Positions 36,163 to 45,149 of a stretch of 59,451 bases of DNA are shown here, one piece after another. Under the pieces are notes generated by a model, which did no database searches, was not told where the DNA came from, and saw nothing but the letters and a program-made list of their open reading frames with translations. The DNA comes from an uncultured Prevotellaceae bacterium. Lineage in GTDB: Bacteria > Bacteroidota > Bacteroidia > Bacteroidales > Bacteroidaceae. The position numbers were made by a program, and so were the translations under genes. The stretch lies in the NCBI GenBank assembly GCA_900314715.1, contig OMWI01000019.1, positions 1 to 59,451 on the forward strand, read 5' to 3'. Within the stretch, counting starts at the first letter, position 1. Every line of letters starts with the position of its first letter.

Positions 36163-37152
36163 CTATTTGATAACCACGTTGGGGAATTTCTTGAAACTAA
36201 TCTTTTTGCCTTTTTCAATAGTAGGTTTCTCCCATGTTCCATCGAGAACCAATATCTTCGTCTTTTGTCCTTTTGGAGCGGCATTCACAGCATCTTGTAG
36301 CGTCAAGTAATTACCTTTCCCTTTTTCAGACACCACATAATCATAATGGATGATATATTTGCGAAGTGCAGGAACAGCTTCCGCAATGGCTTCTACCAAT
36401 TTACCAGCTACTATGCGAGCTCCATATATATTATAATGTGTATTGTCCTTTCTTCCATCGGGAATACTCTCGACTTCTCCTGGCTTAAACCACATGTGCA
36501 ATTTGCGCGAACCTTCAATGCCCATGCTTTGCTCCAAGTCGTGCGTCACACGGTTGGCATCAACAAAGGGAACACCCAATTCGGCTGCAACGGTCTTTGG
36601 AGGAATGAGATAAGCCCCGTGAGTGTCTATCAACGTATCACTATTGACTTCCTCTTCACCATATTTCACACTACGTAATGATTCATCTTCAACGGTGGAA
36701 TCTACCTTACGAAGGAAATTCCTTCTCACTACCGCATTGAAAAGAACGGGATGACCACCCTTTGCCAATGTTTCCTTGCAGAACTTTCGCAAGTTGTCAT
36801 CAAACGTAGAACCTGGATCTGTATGGCGTTGTGGATTCGGTTTCTCGTCGTTATGTCCAAATTGGATAAACACGTAATCGCCAGGCTTTACCTTATCGAT
36901 AACCTTTTGCCATCTGCCACTATCAATGAAACTTTTCGAAGACTGTCCGTTCACGGCGTGGTTGTCCACCAATATGCGAGCATCATAACATCCTTGCAAT
37001 ACCATTCCCCATCCTCGTTCGGGATTTTTCTGATAGTTCGACTTATTTGCTGCCGTAGAATCTCCAATGACAAATATCGTGATTTGCTTGGTTGAAGATG
37101 TCAACAACATGCACAATAGCGACACGAACAAAAAGCCACTTATCCTTTTCAT
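36163..37152 (-). CDS. rhamnogalacturonan-acetylesterase-like SGNH hydrolase with pectinesterase-like tail
   Basis: A 329-residue exported protein (signal peptide ending near LLTSS). SGNH blocks are present: FVIGDSTAAN (nucleophile Ser), AVNGQSSKSF, FIQFGHNDEKP and DNTHYN (Asp/His). This matches GDSL acetylesterases that deacetylate pectin. Residues about 275-329 resemble the opening strand of a pectin methylesterase (VVSEKGKGNYLTLQDAVNAA, then LDGTWEKPTI) but stop before any catalytic residues. The gene sits 8 bp after hisS on the same strand, at the end of the fur-purA-hisS cluster, an unexpected operon partner. Confidence 0.8.
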   Translation of the reverse strand: MKRISGFLFVSLLCMLLTSSTKQITIFVIGDSTAANKSNYQKNPERGWGMVLQGCYDARILVDNHAVNGQSSKSFIDSGRWQKVIDKVKPGDYVFIQFGHNDEKPNPQRHTDPGSTFDDNLRKFCKETLAKGGHPVLFNAVVRRNFLRKVDSTVEDESLRSVKYGEEEVNSDTLIDTHGAYLIPPKTVAAELGVPFVDANRVTHDLEQSMGIEGSRKLHMWFKPGEVESIPDGRKDNTHYNIYGARIVAGKLVEAIAEAVPALRKYIIHYDYVVSEKGKGNYLTLQDAVNAAPKGQKTKILVLDGTWEKPTIEKGKKISFKKFPNVVIK

Positions 37153-37160
37153 GATTGTTA

Positions 37161-38525
37161 TTATTTTGACACTTGTTCTATTAGCTCATCAATATCCACC
37201 TGTGTTTGCTCACCCGTTGTCATATTCTTCAAGGTAAGCTTGCCCGTGTTCATCTCATTCTCACCAACCAATACCACGTATGGGATTTCCTTCGCATTGG
37301 CGTAACCCATTTGTTTCTTCATCTTTGCCGAATCGGGATAAATCTCCGTTCTGATACCAGCCTTGCGCAATTGTGCAACCAAAGGAATACAATATGCCGT
37401 TTCCTTTTCACCGAAATTGATGAACAACACTTGCGTGGTATGAACAGCTTCCTTGGGGAACAAATCCAACGTATTCAACACGTCAAAGATGCGATCGGCA
37501 CCAAAACTGAAGCCAACTCCACTCAATCCTGGCATTCCGAAGATACCCGTCAAATTGTCGTATCTACCACCACCAGTGATACTACCCATTGGAGTATCGA
37601 GCGCCTTTACCTCAAAAATAGCACCCGTATAATAGTTCAATCCACGAGCCAACGTCAAATCCAATTGTATCTCATTGTTCAAATTGGCCGTTTGAAGCGT
37701 ATTTAAGATGAATCGCGTTTCCTCCACACCTTTCAATCCTATCTCAGAAGTTGCCAAAACCCCTGCAATGGTATTCAATTTCTGTTCGTTGGTTCCGCTG
37801 AGCGCGATGATAGGTTGCAATTTAGCGATTGCCTCGTCACTGATTCCATTGGCACTCAATTCAGCATTCACGTTGTCAATGCCAATCTTATCCAACTTGT
37901 CGATTGCCACCGTAATATCCACGATTTTATCAGTTTCACCAATAACTTCGGCGATACCCGTGAGAATCTTACGATTGTTAATCTTTATCATTACACGAAT
38001 ACCGAATCGGGTAAAAACGGTATCGATAATTTGCATCAGTTCAACTTCGTTGAGTAGTGAATCACTACCCACCACGTCAGCGTCACATTGATAGAACTCA
38101 CGGTAACGACCTTTTTGAGGACGATCAGCACGCCATACGGGTTGGATTTGGTAACGCTTGAAAGGCAATTGCAATTCGTCGCGATGCATCACCACATATC
38201 GAGCAAAGGGAACGGTAAGATCGTATCTCAATCCTTTCTCACACAACTTGGTTGCTAATTTCAACGAGTTGCGAGTTTGCAATTCCTCATCCGTCACCTT
38301 ACTGATATAATCACCAGAATTCAGTACCTTAAAAAGCAGTTTGTCACCTTCCTCTCCGTACTTTCCCATCAACGTATGAAGTGTTTCCATCGCTGGCGTT
38401 TCTATTTGCTCAAAGCCGTAGAGGGCGTACACTTCCTTGATGGTATCGAAGATATAATTGCGTTTCGCCATTTCTATTGGCGAAAAATCTCTTGTTCCTT
38501 TTGGTATACTTGGTTTGTTTGCCAT
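37161..38525 (-). CDS. hisS: histidyl-tRNA synthetase
   Basis: A 454-residue class II aminoacyl-tRNA synthetase. Motif 1 region [15 protein letters not shown], motif 2 region [20 protein letters not shown], and the His-specific [14 protein letters not shown] are present. A motif 3 region ([10 protein letters not shown]) follows. The C-terminal anticodon-binding domain (about 360-454) includes [14 protein letters not shown]. It charges tRNA-His with histidine. It lies between purA and the esterase gene. Confidence 0.97.
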   Translation of the reverse strand: MANKPSIPKGTRDFSPIEMAKRNYIFDTIKEVYALYGFEQIETPAMETLHTLMGKYGEEGDKLLFKVLNSGDYISKVTDEELQTRNSLKLATKLCEKGLRYDLTVPFARYVVMHRDELQLPFKRYQIQPVWRADRPQKGRYREFYQCDADVVGSDSLLNEVELMQIIDTVFTRFGIRVMIKINNRKILTGIAEVIGETDKIVDITVAIDKLDKIGIDNVNAELSANGISDEAIAKLQPIIALSGTNEQKLNTIAGVLATSEIGLKGVEETRFILNTLQTANLNNEIQLDLTLARGLNYYTGAIFEVKALDTPMGSITGGGRYDNLTGIFGMPGLSGVGFSFGADRIFDVLNTLDLFPKEAVHTTQVLFINFGEKETAYCIPLVAQLRKAGIRTEIYPDSAKMKKQMGYANAKEIPYVVLVGENEMNTGKLTLKNMTTGEQTQVDIDELIEQVSK

Positions 38526-38547
38526 TGTTTGTTGTTTTTTGATTTTT

Positions 38548-38601
38548 CGGAGTACTCGGAGTATTCTGAATATTCGGAGTATTCAGAGATTTCTGATTAC
38601 T
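38548..38601. repeat. 9-bp tandem repeat between purA and hisS
   Basis: Six 9-bp units: CGGAGTACT, CGGAGTATT, CTGAATATT, CGGAGTATT, CAGAGATTT, CTGATTACT. The last unit covers the purA stop codon. It fills most of the 71-bp gap, so purA-hisS spacing could vary by slippage. Confidence 0.8.
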
Positions 38602-39871
38602 CTCTAATGATTGTCTGCTCCCTATCTGGGCCGATAGAAATAATCTTGATAGGTGTTTCCAATTCTTTCTCCAAGAACTTCACATAATCACTAAATGCCT
38701 TGGGGAATTGCTGCTCACTTGTCATCTTGGTCATATCGGTCTTCCAACCAGGAAGTTCAACATATACAGGAGTGATATCTTCCTCAATATTATATGGGAA
38801 ATCATTGATTCTTTCACCTTTTCGCTCATAAGCAACACATGCCTTGATGGTATCAAAACCATCCAACACGTCGCTCTTCATCATGATGAGTTGGGTAACG
38901 CCATTCACCATGATAGAATAGCGTAATGCTACGAGGTCTATCCAACCACAACGACGCTCTCTGCCCGTTACGGCTCCATACTCATGACCTAAATCACGGA
39001 TGCGCTTGCCTGTCTCGTCAAACAACTCCGTTGGAAATGGTCCTGCGCCAACACGCGTACAATAAGCTTTCATGATACCATAGACCTCTCCAATACGATT
39101 TGGTCCGATTCCCAATCCCGTGCAAGCACCTGCACAAATGGTATTTGACGAAGTAACGAAAGGATAACTACCGAAATCAATGTCTAACATCGTACCTTGA
39201 GCACCTTCACAAAGGATGCTCTTGCCTTCACGCAACAAGCCATTCACTTCATGTTCACTATCTACAATGGGGAATTGTTTCATGTATTCAATGCCTTCCA
39301 TCCAAGTCTTTTCCACTTCCGTAATATCGAAGTCGGTATAGTTCATGGATTTCAACATTTCAATATGACGAGCCTTATGAGCTTCGTATTTTTCTTCAAA
39401 GTTTTCGAGAATGTCACCTACACGCAATCCATTACGGCTTATCTTATCTGTATAAGTAGGACCAATGCCCTTTCCAGTCGTACCTACCTTGCTCTTTCCC
39501 TTAGATGCTTCGATAGCCGCATCCAACACACGATGAGTAGGCATAATCAGATGAGCCTTCTTTGAAATATGCAAACGAGAACGTAAGTCATGACCACTCT
39601 TTTCCAAATCGCGTGCCTCTGCCATGAAAAGGTCTGGTGCAAGCACAACGCCGTTGCCAATGATATTCACCTTTCCACCTTGGAAGATACCCGATGGAAT
39701 ACTCCTGAGAACGTATTTCTGACCTTCGAACTCCAATGTGTGTCCTGCATTGGGACCACCTTGGAATCGAGCCACCACATCATAATGAGGTGTCAATACA
39801 TCCACAACCTTTCCTTTACCTTCATCGCCCCACTGCAATCCCAGCAAGACATCCACTTTACCTGTTTTCAT
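38597..39871 (-). CDS. purA: adenylosuccinate synthetase
   Basis: A 424-residue enzyme with the N-terminal signature LLGLQWGDEGKGKVVDVL and GPNAGHTL, the family motif GKGIGPTYTDK, and ERRCGWIDLVALRYS near 300. It condenses IMP with aspartate using GTP, the first step of AMP synthesis. It is second in the fur-purA-hisS cluster (27 bp after fur). Confidence 0.97.
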   Translation of the reverse strand: MKTGKVDVLLGLQWGDEGKGKVVDVLTPHYDVVARFQGGPNAGHTLEFEGQKYVLRSIPSGIFQGGKVNIIGNGVVLAPDLFMAEARDLEKSGHDLRSRLHISKKAHLIMPTHRVLDAAIEASKGKSKVGTTGKGIGPTYTDKISRNGLRVGDILENFEEKYEAHKARHIEMLKSMNYTDFDITEVEKTWMEGIEYMKQFPIVDSEHEVNGLLREGKSILCEGAQGTMLDIDFGSYPFVTSSNTICAGACTGLGIGPNRIGEVYGIMKAYCTRVGAGPFPTELFDETGKRIRDLGHEYGAVTGRERRCGWIDLVALRYSIMVNGVTQLIMMKSDVLDGFDTIKACVAYERKGERINDFPYNIEEDITPVYVELPGWKTDMTKMTSEQQFPKAFSDYVKFLEKELETPIKIISIGPDREQTIIRE

Positions 39872-39898
39872 TTATTCAAAGTTATATATTATTCTGAA

Positions 39899-40369
39899 TC
39901 ATTTATTAGACTTACCCTTTAGACGTGTTAAACGTGCTTGACAGGAGCTGCAAATACCATATATATACAACGAAAAGGCATTCTTTCGAAAACGCTTGAG
40001 TTTGACCTCGTCTAACACGACCATCAACTCTGGCGATTTAATCTCTGTCACCTTACCGCAAACCGTACATATCTGATGTATATGGTCACCGTTTTTGTAA
40101 CATGCCTCATACTTGGTTCCGTCTTGCATGTGATGAGGAATGACGAGTCGTAATTCGTAGAACAACTTGATGGCACTATATAGGGTAGCCCTACTCACTC
40201 GAAAATTGTGCGCAACCAAATAGCCACTCAATTCATCCAACGTAAAATGACCACGCATACTATACACGGCATCAAGTATGGCATAGCGTTCAGGGGTCTT
40301 GCGACGATTGTTCGTCTCAAGATATGCAGTAAGTATTTGCCTTACATCCTCCTTTGCCTGTTTATCCAT
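39899..40369 (-). CDS. Fur-family transcriptional regulator
   Basis: The start is placed at 40369 (MDKQAKEDVRQILT), since the upstream ATG at 40399 lies inside the promoter. The 156 residues comprise a winged-helix domain (RRKTPERYAILDAVYSM, FTLDELSGYL, VSRATLYSAIKL) and a dimerisation domain with two CxxC pairs (CTVCGK, CSSCQARL). The HHM..DGTKYE and NGDHIHQICT region supplies metal-binding His residues. Whether it senses Fe, Zn or peroxide is not determined. It heads a minus-strand operon with purA and hisS. Confidence 0.85.
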   Translation of the reverse strand: MDKQAKEDVRQILTAYLETNNRRKTPERYAILDAVYSMRGHFTLDELSGYLVAHNFRVSRATLYSAIKLFYELRLVIPHHMQDGTKYEACYKNGDHIHQICTVCGKVTEIKSPELMVVLDEVKLKRFRKNAFSLYIYGICSSCQARLTRLKGKSNK

Positions 40370-40396
40370 ACTATATACATTGTCACAAAAAACGTA

Positions 40397-40428
40397 CAAA
40401 GATAATCACTTTTTCCTAAAAGTACAAA
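40397..40428 (-). promoter_or_regulatory. promoter of the fur-purA-hisS operon
   Basis: On the minus strand TTTG (40425-40428) and TATCTTTG (40397-40404) are 20 bp apart, 27 bp before the ATG at 40369. Confidence 0.75.
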
Positions 40429-40463
40429 CCTTTCATGCGTTTTCGACATTTTTTAGACGGTAT

Positions 40464-40496
40464 TTTGTAGATATTGAAAAATTATTTCTATTTTTG
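40464..40496 (+). promoter_or_regulatory. promoter of the acidic low-complexity gene
   Basis: TTTG (40464-40467) and TATTTTTG (40489-40496) are 21 bp apart, 40 bp before the ATG at 40537. Confidence 0.55.
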
Positions 40497-40536
40497 TATC
40501 ATTATTACACGTATGTTTAACACTTAAATAATTATC

Positions 40537-41169
40537 ATGGGAAATCTATTAGAAGAAATCTTGAAAAGCGCAACATCTGGCGATGGTTCCATCTTAGGAA
40601 GCATCATCAAGAAAAATGCCGCAAATGAAGAGAGCACGCAACAAACGCAACCTTCTTCGTATCAAAAAGACGCAAATTCCAACTTTCCAAAGACAGGAGG
40701 GAAAAACGACCCGTTTGACATCGGCGATGAACTTGACGACATTGCCAATGGAAGAAACAAAGGAACGGCAACGCCTTCTAACGAAGAGGAAGGCTTTAAC
40801 ATTCCATCAATGGAAGGAATTAACATCGGAGACATCCTCAAGAAAATCGTTCTTGGCGGTTCAAGCATTCCTTTCCCAACGGGACAACAGGAAGAAAGCG
40901 AAAACCAAAGTTCTTCAGCACCGACGATTGACATTGGCGACATCTTGGGCAAATTAGGCATAGGACTTGGCGGAAGTGGTTCGGCTGGTGCAGGAGGCAT
41001 CTTGCAAACCATTATTAACATCATCAAAATGATAAAAAGTGCCAAGGGCACAAGTCGTGCAGGATTGATAGAGGAACAATTGTCTGCTTTCATGACTCCA
41101 GAGGAGATCTCTCAATTCATGACAGCCATTGACGATGAACAAAAAGAGGAAGAACAAGAGGAAAAATAA
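40537..41169 (+). CDS. acidic, Gly/Ser-rich hypothetical protein
   Basis: A 210-residue protein without signal peptide or recognised domain. The first 90 residues are polar and acidic (Q/E/N/S-rich). Three related helix-forming segments occur: LLEEILKSATSGDGSILGSI, INIGDILKKIVLGGSS and IDIGDILGKLGIGLGG. A Gly-rich and hydrophobic stretch (GGILQTIINIIKMIKSA) follows, then an acidic tail (DDEQKEEEQEEK). It has its own promoter and is divergent from the fur operon. Function unknown. Confidence 0.6.
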   Translation: MGNLLEEILKSATSGDGSILGSIIKKNAANEESTQQTQPSSYQKDANSNFPKTGGKNDPFDIGDELDDIANGRNKGTATPSNEEEGFNIPSMEGINIGDILKKIVLGGSSIPFPTGQQEESENQSSSAPTIDIGDILGKLGIGLGGSGSAGAGGILQTIINIIKMIKSAKGTSRAGLIEEQLSAFMTPEEISQFMTAIDDEQKEEEQEEK

Positions 41170-41181
41170 AAATCCTCTTTC

Positions 41182-42279
41182 TTAAAATCTCCAACCGATT
41201 CCTACATTTAAATACCAATCGGACAAACGGCCATTGGAATCATTGCGCTTATAAGAGAACTGGTTCCATTGGCCTTTTGCCGTGGCAAACCAATCCTTAT
41301 AGTTATAGACTAAGGTAACCCAACTACAAAGGTTGACTTTTATTCTACTATAACTATAATTCACGTCACTGGACTTGTATTCATAATTGTCATTCTCATC
41401 GAAATCATAATTCCACACCTTCAATTGAGAATAGGGAGTAATGGTTGGCATGAACATGGCATTGACAAGCAATCCCTTGCAAGGAACCCAGTTATAGGCA
41501 TATCCTGCACCAATATTCACTTGATTGATTCGAATGCGTCCGCAATTATTCATCATGATGACGAAGAAAGTATTCATATTGGCAGAATAATCTATACTTG
41601 CATTCAACCAAGATGCACCAACGATGAAAGAACCAGCAGATCGCATTTGGATAGTTGACTGATCATATCCAGCCGTATTGGAAAAATGCTTTCCATTAAA
41701 CATATAATAACCGTCCAACAAGATGGAACTCACACGAATAGGTTCATCCATTTCCATCTTTAACCTATCGTCAAATTTCGAATCTTCAATGTCTGGCAGA
41801 TTCCCTCGAAAATGTATGTCTGTCTCTTCGGTTTTAAACTTTCGTATGCTCAATCTCAACGTATACTTACTTCCACCCAATCCGATATTGAAGTTGGAAC
41901 CTTTTTGCTCACCCATGGTTACTTGATAACCAAGCCCATATCCACGATAACCAATCCAACCACCTAATGACTTTCCTACACCCGTACTAATCTTTGAGCC
42001 CCATTTGTAATTAAAATCACCATCCTCGAAAACCGTCTCCATATTCATTTTCACCTCGTTGGCATTACCTTTTACCATAATTTGCCAAGGTTTCTCGGGT
42101 GCTTGGATATATCGTCTGTCAACGCCTTTAACGGTAAGGGTATCTATAACCGTTCCCAATCGACGAAAGAATTTGCCCACTCCATTTTCTGCACATACAG
42201 TCAAGGAAGTGCAAAGGACAAACAACAAAAACGTTGCTCTAAAGTAATTGTTTGTTTTATAAGTCTTCGTAACGATCAT
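41182..42279 (-). CDS. DUF4421-family outer-membrane-type protein
   Basis: A 365-residue exported protein (signal peptide ending near TVCA). The body is beta-strand-rich with WIGYRGYGLGYQVTMGEQKG, RLSIRKFKTEETDIHFRG and a terminal LNVGIGWRF, consistent with an outer-membrane barrel of the DUF4421 family. Function unknown. It converges with the acidic gene (12 bp between stops). Confidence 0.7.
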   Translation of the reverse strand: MIVTKTYKTNNYFRATFLLFVLCTSLTVCAENGVGKFFRRLGTVIDTLTVKGVDRRYIQAPEKPWQIMVKGNANEVKMNMETVFEDGDFNYKWGSKISTGVGKSLGGWIGYRGYGLGYQVTMGEQKGSNFNIGLGGSKYTLRLSIRKFKTEETDIHFRGNLPDIEDSKFDDRLKMEMDEPIRVSSILLDGYYMFNGKHFSNTAGYDQSTIQMRSAGSFIVGASWLNASIDYSANMNTFFVIMMNNCGRIRINQVNIGAGYAYNWVPCKGLLVNAMFMPTITPYSQLKVWNYDFDENDNYEYKSSDVNYSYSRIKVNLCSWVTLVYNYKDWFATAKGQWNQFSYKRNDSNGRLSDWYLNVGIGWRF

Positions 42280-42297
42280 TCACACAATTCTTTTTTG

Positions 42298-42328
42298 CAA
42301 AAATACACAAATTAAACGAAAAATCAAC
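42298..42328 (-). promoter_or_regulatory. promoter of the DUF4421 gene
   Basis: On the minus strand TATTTTTG (42298-42305) with GTTG (42325-42328) 19 bp upstream, 18 bp before the ATG. Confidence 0.5.
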
Positions 42329-42410
42329 TTCACACGAAAAAAAGTTGAATAAAATGATGTGAGTTTCAAGAATACTTTGTATATTCGCAGCCAAATCACA
42401 AATAATTATC

Positions 42411-42488
42411 ATGATTAATTCAAACAACAGCAAAAAAACGATTACGCTCATTTTTATTGAGCGTAAATCGAAAAAAACTGGGAAATGA
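42411..42488 (+). CDS. possible 25-codon leader peptide with internal hairpin
   Basis: An ATG 23 bp after TATATTCG (42380-42387, a possible -7 variant) opens a 25-codon frame. It starts MINSNNSKKT and ends KSKKTGK with TGA at 42486. It contains a perfect inverted repeat (TTACGCTCA 42442-42450, TGAGCGTAA 42458-42466). A second hairpin (42478-42489 with 42505-42516) begins at its 3' end. No homologue is recognised; it may be a leader for the gene at 42676. Confidence 0.3.
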   Translation: MINSNNSKKTITLIFIERKSKKTGK

Positions 42489-42516
42489 GTTTAGTAGGTT
42501 TCGGCTCATTTTTCAG
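42442..42516 (+). promoter_or_regulatory. candidate attenuator with two overlapping hairpins
   Basis: Hairpin 1 is 42442-42450 with 42458-42466. Hairpin 2 is 42478-42489 with 42505-42516 (two G-U pairs). TGAGC from hairpin 1's right arm could instead pair with GCTCA at 42504-42508, giving a mutually exclusive fold. The rest of the gap to 42676 holds one more hairpin (GGATAGT 42612-42618, ACTATCC 42625-42631). Confidence 0.4.
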
Positions 42517-42675
42517 CAGACAAATATATTGGAGCCAGAAACTTAATATAACTCATTATTTAATCATATATTATTCACAACAATAAAAAAAGAAAAAAGA
42601 CAGCGTTAGGCGGATAGTCTCCTCACTATCCACACAAAACTGTTATATACCACTATTATCGTATAAAAAACAAAG

Positions 42676-43251
42676 ATGAGACAATTAAATATGTTTAGAA
42701 GATTATATATCAGATGCTTAGTATGGCTTGGCAAGGCCATAGATGTTTGGTCGAAGAGTGAGTATCCTGCAAATGTGCTTTCAAACTTGAATAGCAATGG
42801 ATTTCGTTTCGATGGTGTTGTATGCGGAAGTATGGAGGGATTCCTTCAATCATTAAAGCAAGATACAAAGAACAAGCAATTGCAAATATGTTCGATGAAG
42901 GGTAGAAATGCCAAGAAGATGACTACCACAAGATGGCAGACCGACCAAATCGTGTGGTGGAAGGGAAATGCCATAGACCGACAATCTGCTGCGTATTTAG
43001 AGTTGGTTCGTGCAGCCTACCAATCCATGTTTGACCAAAATGAACGTTTTCGTTCTGCGTTGATGTCTACCCGAGGTAAGTTGCTCTTCCATAGTCGTGG
43101 AGAACAAGACCCCTTCAAGACAATCCTGACAGAGCATGAATTTTGCCAAATACTTACAGATATGCGCGACAACTATGACAAGCGTGATAAGCATGTAGGT
43201 AGTTTCAAGGTGGTTTTTGAGAATGATGATTCTCTCCTCTCAACAGTATAG
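42676..43251 (+). CDS. NADAR/YbiA-like protein
   Basis: A 191-residue cytoplasmic protein. Motifs fit the YbiA/NADAR fold: YPANVLSNLNSNGFRFDGV, then SMEGFLQSLK (compare S-x-E-x-x-x-Q-x-x-K in YbiA), RNAKKM, and a C-terminal MFDQNERFRSALMSTRGKLLFHS. NADAR proteins are linked to ADP-ribose and riboflavin-related N-glycosidase reactions; here the substrate is unknown. Assignment is by motif shape only. It is preceded by 396 bp of noncoding DNA with hairpins. Confidence 0.55.
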   Translation: MRQLNMFRRLYIRCLVWLGKAIDVWSKSEYPANVLSNLNSNGFRFDGVVCGSMEGFLQSLKQDTKNKQLQICSMKGRNAKKMTTTRWQTDQIVWWKGNAIDRQSAAYLELVRAAYQSMFDQNERFRSALMSTRGKLLFHSRGEQDPFKTILTEHEFCQILTDMRDNYDKRDKHVGSFKVVFENDDSLLSTV

Positions 43252-43309
43252 AAATAAACTAACAACAAAAAAACTTCGAAACACGCGTGAATATTTCAAA
43301 TATTTTATC

Positions 43310-43317
43310 TAATTTTG
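43310..43317 (+). promoter_or_regulatory. -7 element for the PAP2-barrel gene
   Basis: TAATTTTG lies 89 bp upstream of the ATG at 43407. It lies within the upstream-extended frame beginning 43287, which argues for the downstream start. Confidence 0.6.
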
Positions 43318-43406
43318 CACCTATATATAAATACAACGAGAAAAAATCCCATATTCTATTAGAACCATTGGGGAACTTTCTTTTCGCATTAACAACACAT
43401 ATCGTT

Positions 43407-45140
43407 ATGAAAAAGATTGTCTTTATCATTTCTTTATTATTTTGCTCAGCTTCGTATCTGTTGGCAGACGATTTACATGTAACTGTTCCTGACATGAAAC
43501 TTTCATCAATGTTTATGTCGGACACAACAAGTATCAACTTCTCTCCCACTCCATCCAAGTTCTTGATGCAATCTATCAACCAGCAAAGTGCTCCTTCGTT
43601 CAAGCCCTTGGATGACATTTCATGGGTAGGAGTACCTCTTTTCGTGGCTGGTATAATTGCCAAAGGCGAAAAGGAATCGTTTAGGCAAAACTACGACAAT
43701 CTACATGATAAATCAAGATTGTTGACGTCCTTTAAGACCGAAATAGACAACTACACCCAATTCCTTGGACCAGCCCTAACGCTTGGTTTGAAGGTGGCTG
43801 GCGTAGAGGGACGTTCCGATTGGCAACGCCTGATGGTATCTTCAGGAATGACTTATGGTATCATGGCAGCATTCGTCAATGGAATTAAATATACGGCAAG
43901 CGAGATGCGTCCAGATGGTTCCACGAAGAACTCATGGCCTTCTGGTCATACGGCAACGGCATTTGCCGGTGCTACCATCTTGCATAAGGAATATGGTTTG
44001 ACGCGTTCGCCTTGGTATTCATTATTGGGATTCGGTTCTGCTACCGCCACTGGTGTGATGCGAGTTTTGAACAATCGCCACTGGGTAAGCGACGTGTTAT
44101 CAGGTGCTGGTATCGGTATTTTGTCTGGAGAGTTGGCATATGCACTTAGCGACCTTATCTACAAAGACAAGCATCTCTTGAGAGGAAACCTGACAGACTA
44201 TCCCAAGCTCGACCGTGACCACCCATCATTCTTCGACATCTCCATGGGTATCGGTTTTTCATTCAATAATATTGATTTCAGTTCTGAATTGAAAGCAGCA
44301 GAAGACTTAGAAGAGGGGTCTTACATTTTTGAAGATCCTGAAGACATGAACTTACATTTCCGTAAGTCAACGGCCGTGCAGGCAGAAGGAGCTTATTTCT
44401 TTAATAAATATGTAGGCATTGGTGGAAGACTTCGCGTGGTTTCCACTCCTATTAATAGTTGGAATTCGTTCATTAATAATGAACAAGAATATATTGAATT
44501 TTTCAAGAACTTTGCGAATGAAGAAATTTATGAATTCGACGAAGAAGACACAGACATAATGACTGGATCCATGAAAGACATTATTACCGATTACAATTTT
44601 TCCATTGAAAGCGACCACTTGACAGAGTTTGTAGCCAGTGCAGGTTTGTACTTCAACATCCCACTCAGCGACCGTCTTGCCATCGGAACCAAACTCCTCA
44701 TGGGAAGAAGCCTCATGCAAGCACTTGAAATCAGCGCTCAATTCAAGGGTAACATTAAAGACGTAGACTGCTATGCCAATATCCATAACGGTAATATAGA
44801 GAAATTTATCTTAAAGGACATCAAGGCTACCGACATGAATTATGACACGGATTGGGATTATCTCACCGTGAAAGGAAATAGTTCTACTTCATTTGGTACG
44901 GGACTTTCATTGACTTACGCATATAATGGAAATTATTGTTGGAAATTATTCTGTGATTACGATTATACAAAAAAGAATTTCACGTTAGAATATGCACCTA
45001 ATGAATATCTCTTAACGGCCATGCCTAACTTAGCCGACCTTGCTTCTATCATGGACATTGGCGCAAAGCCTTACGTTTTTAACAAGAAGAAGCACATGAG
45101 CACATGGATTCTTGGAGCCTCATTTAGTGTTTCATTCTAA
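43407..45140 (+). CDS. PAP2 phosphatase fused to an outer-membrane-type barrel
   Basis: The start is placed at 43407 (MKKIVFIISLLFCSASYLLA, signal peptide). An upstream ATG at 43287 would span the promoter. Of 577 residues, about 50-275 form a PAP2/lipid-phosphatase domain: IKYTASEMRPDGS, NSWPSGHTATAF and RVLNNRHWVSDVLSGAGIG. Residues about 290-577 are beta-rich, ending WILGASFSVSF with terminal Phe, consistent with an outer-membrane barrel. This PAP2-barrel combination suggests a surface or outer-leaflet phosphatase, perhaps on lipid A or undecaprenyl phosphate. It is distinct from the soluble PAP2 gene at 25802. Confidence 0.8.
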   Translation: MKKIVFIISLLFCSASYLLADDLHVTVPDMKLSSMFMSDTTSINFSPTPSKFLMQSINQQSAPSFKPLDDISWVGVPLFVAGIIAKGEKESFRQNYDNLHDKSRLLTSFKTEIDNYTQFLGPALTLGLKVAGVEGRSDWQRLMVSSGMTYGIMAAFVNGIKYTASEMRPDGSTKNSWPSGHTATAFAGATILHKEYGLTRSPWYSLLGFGSATATGVMRVLNNRHWVSDVLSGAGIGILSGELAYALSDLIYKDKHLLRGNLTDYPKLDRDHPSFFDISMGIGFSFNNIDFSSELKAAEDLEEGSYIFEDPEDMNLHFRKSTAVQAEGAYFFNKYVGIGGRLRVVSTPINSWNSFINNEQEYIEFFKNFANEEIYEFDEEDTDIMTGSMKDIITDYNFSIESDHLTEFVASAGLYFNIPLSDRLAIGTKLLMGRSLMQALEISAQFKGNIKDVDCYANIHNGNIEKFILKDIKATDMNYDTDWDYLTVKGNSSTSFGTGLSLTYAYNGNYCWKLFCDYDYTKKNFTLEYAPNEYLLTAMPNLADLASIMDIGAKPYVFNKKKHMSTWILGASFSVSF

Positions 45141-45149
45141 TGGCTAATT

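Noticed and set aside
42280-42675. 6S RNA or other known structured RNA in the leader region
   Set aside because: Hairpins are present, but nothing matches a known Bacteroidetes ncRNA that I can recognise.
43287-43406. N-terminal extension of the PAP2-barrel gene
   Set aside because: The extension spans the promoter -7 element; a signal peptide begins at 43407.
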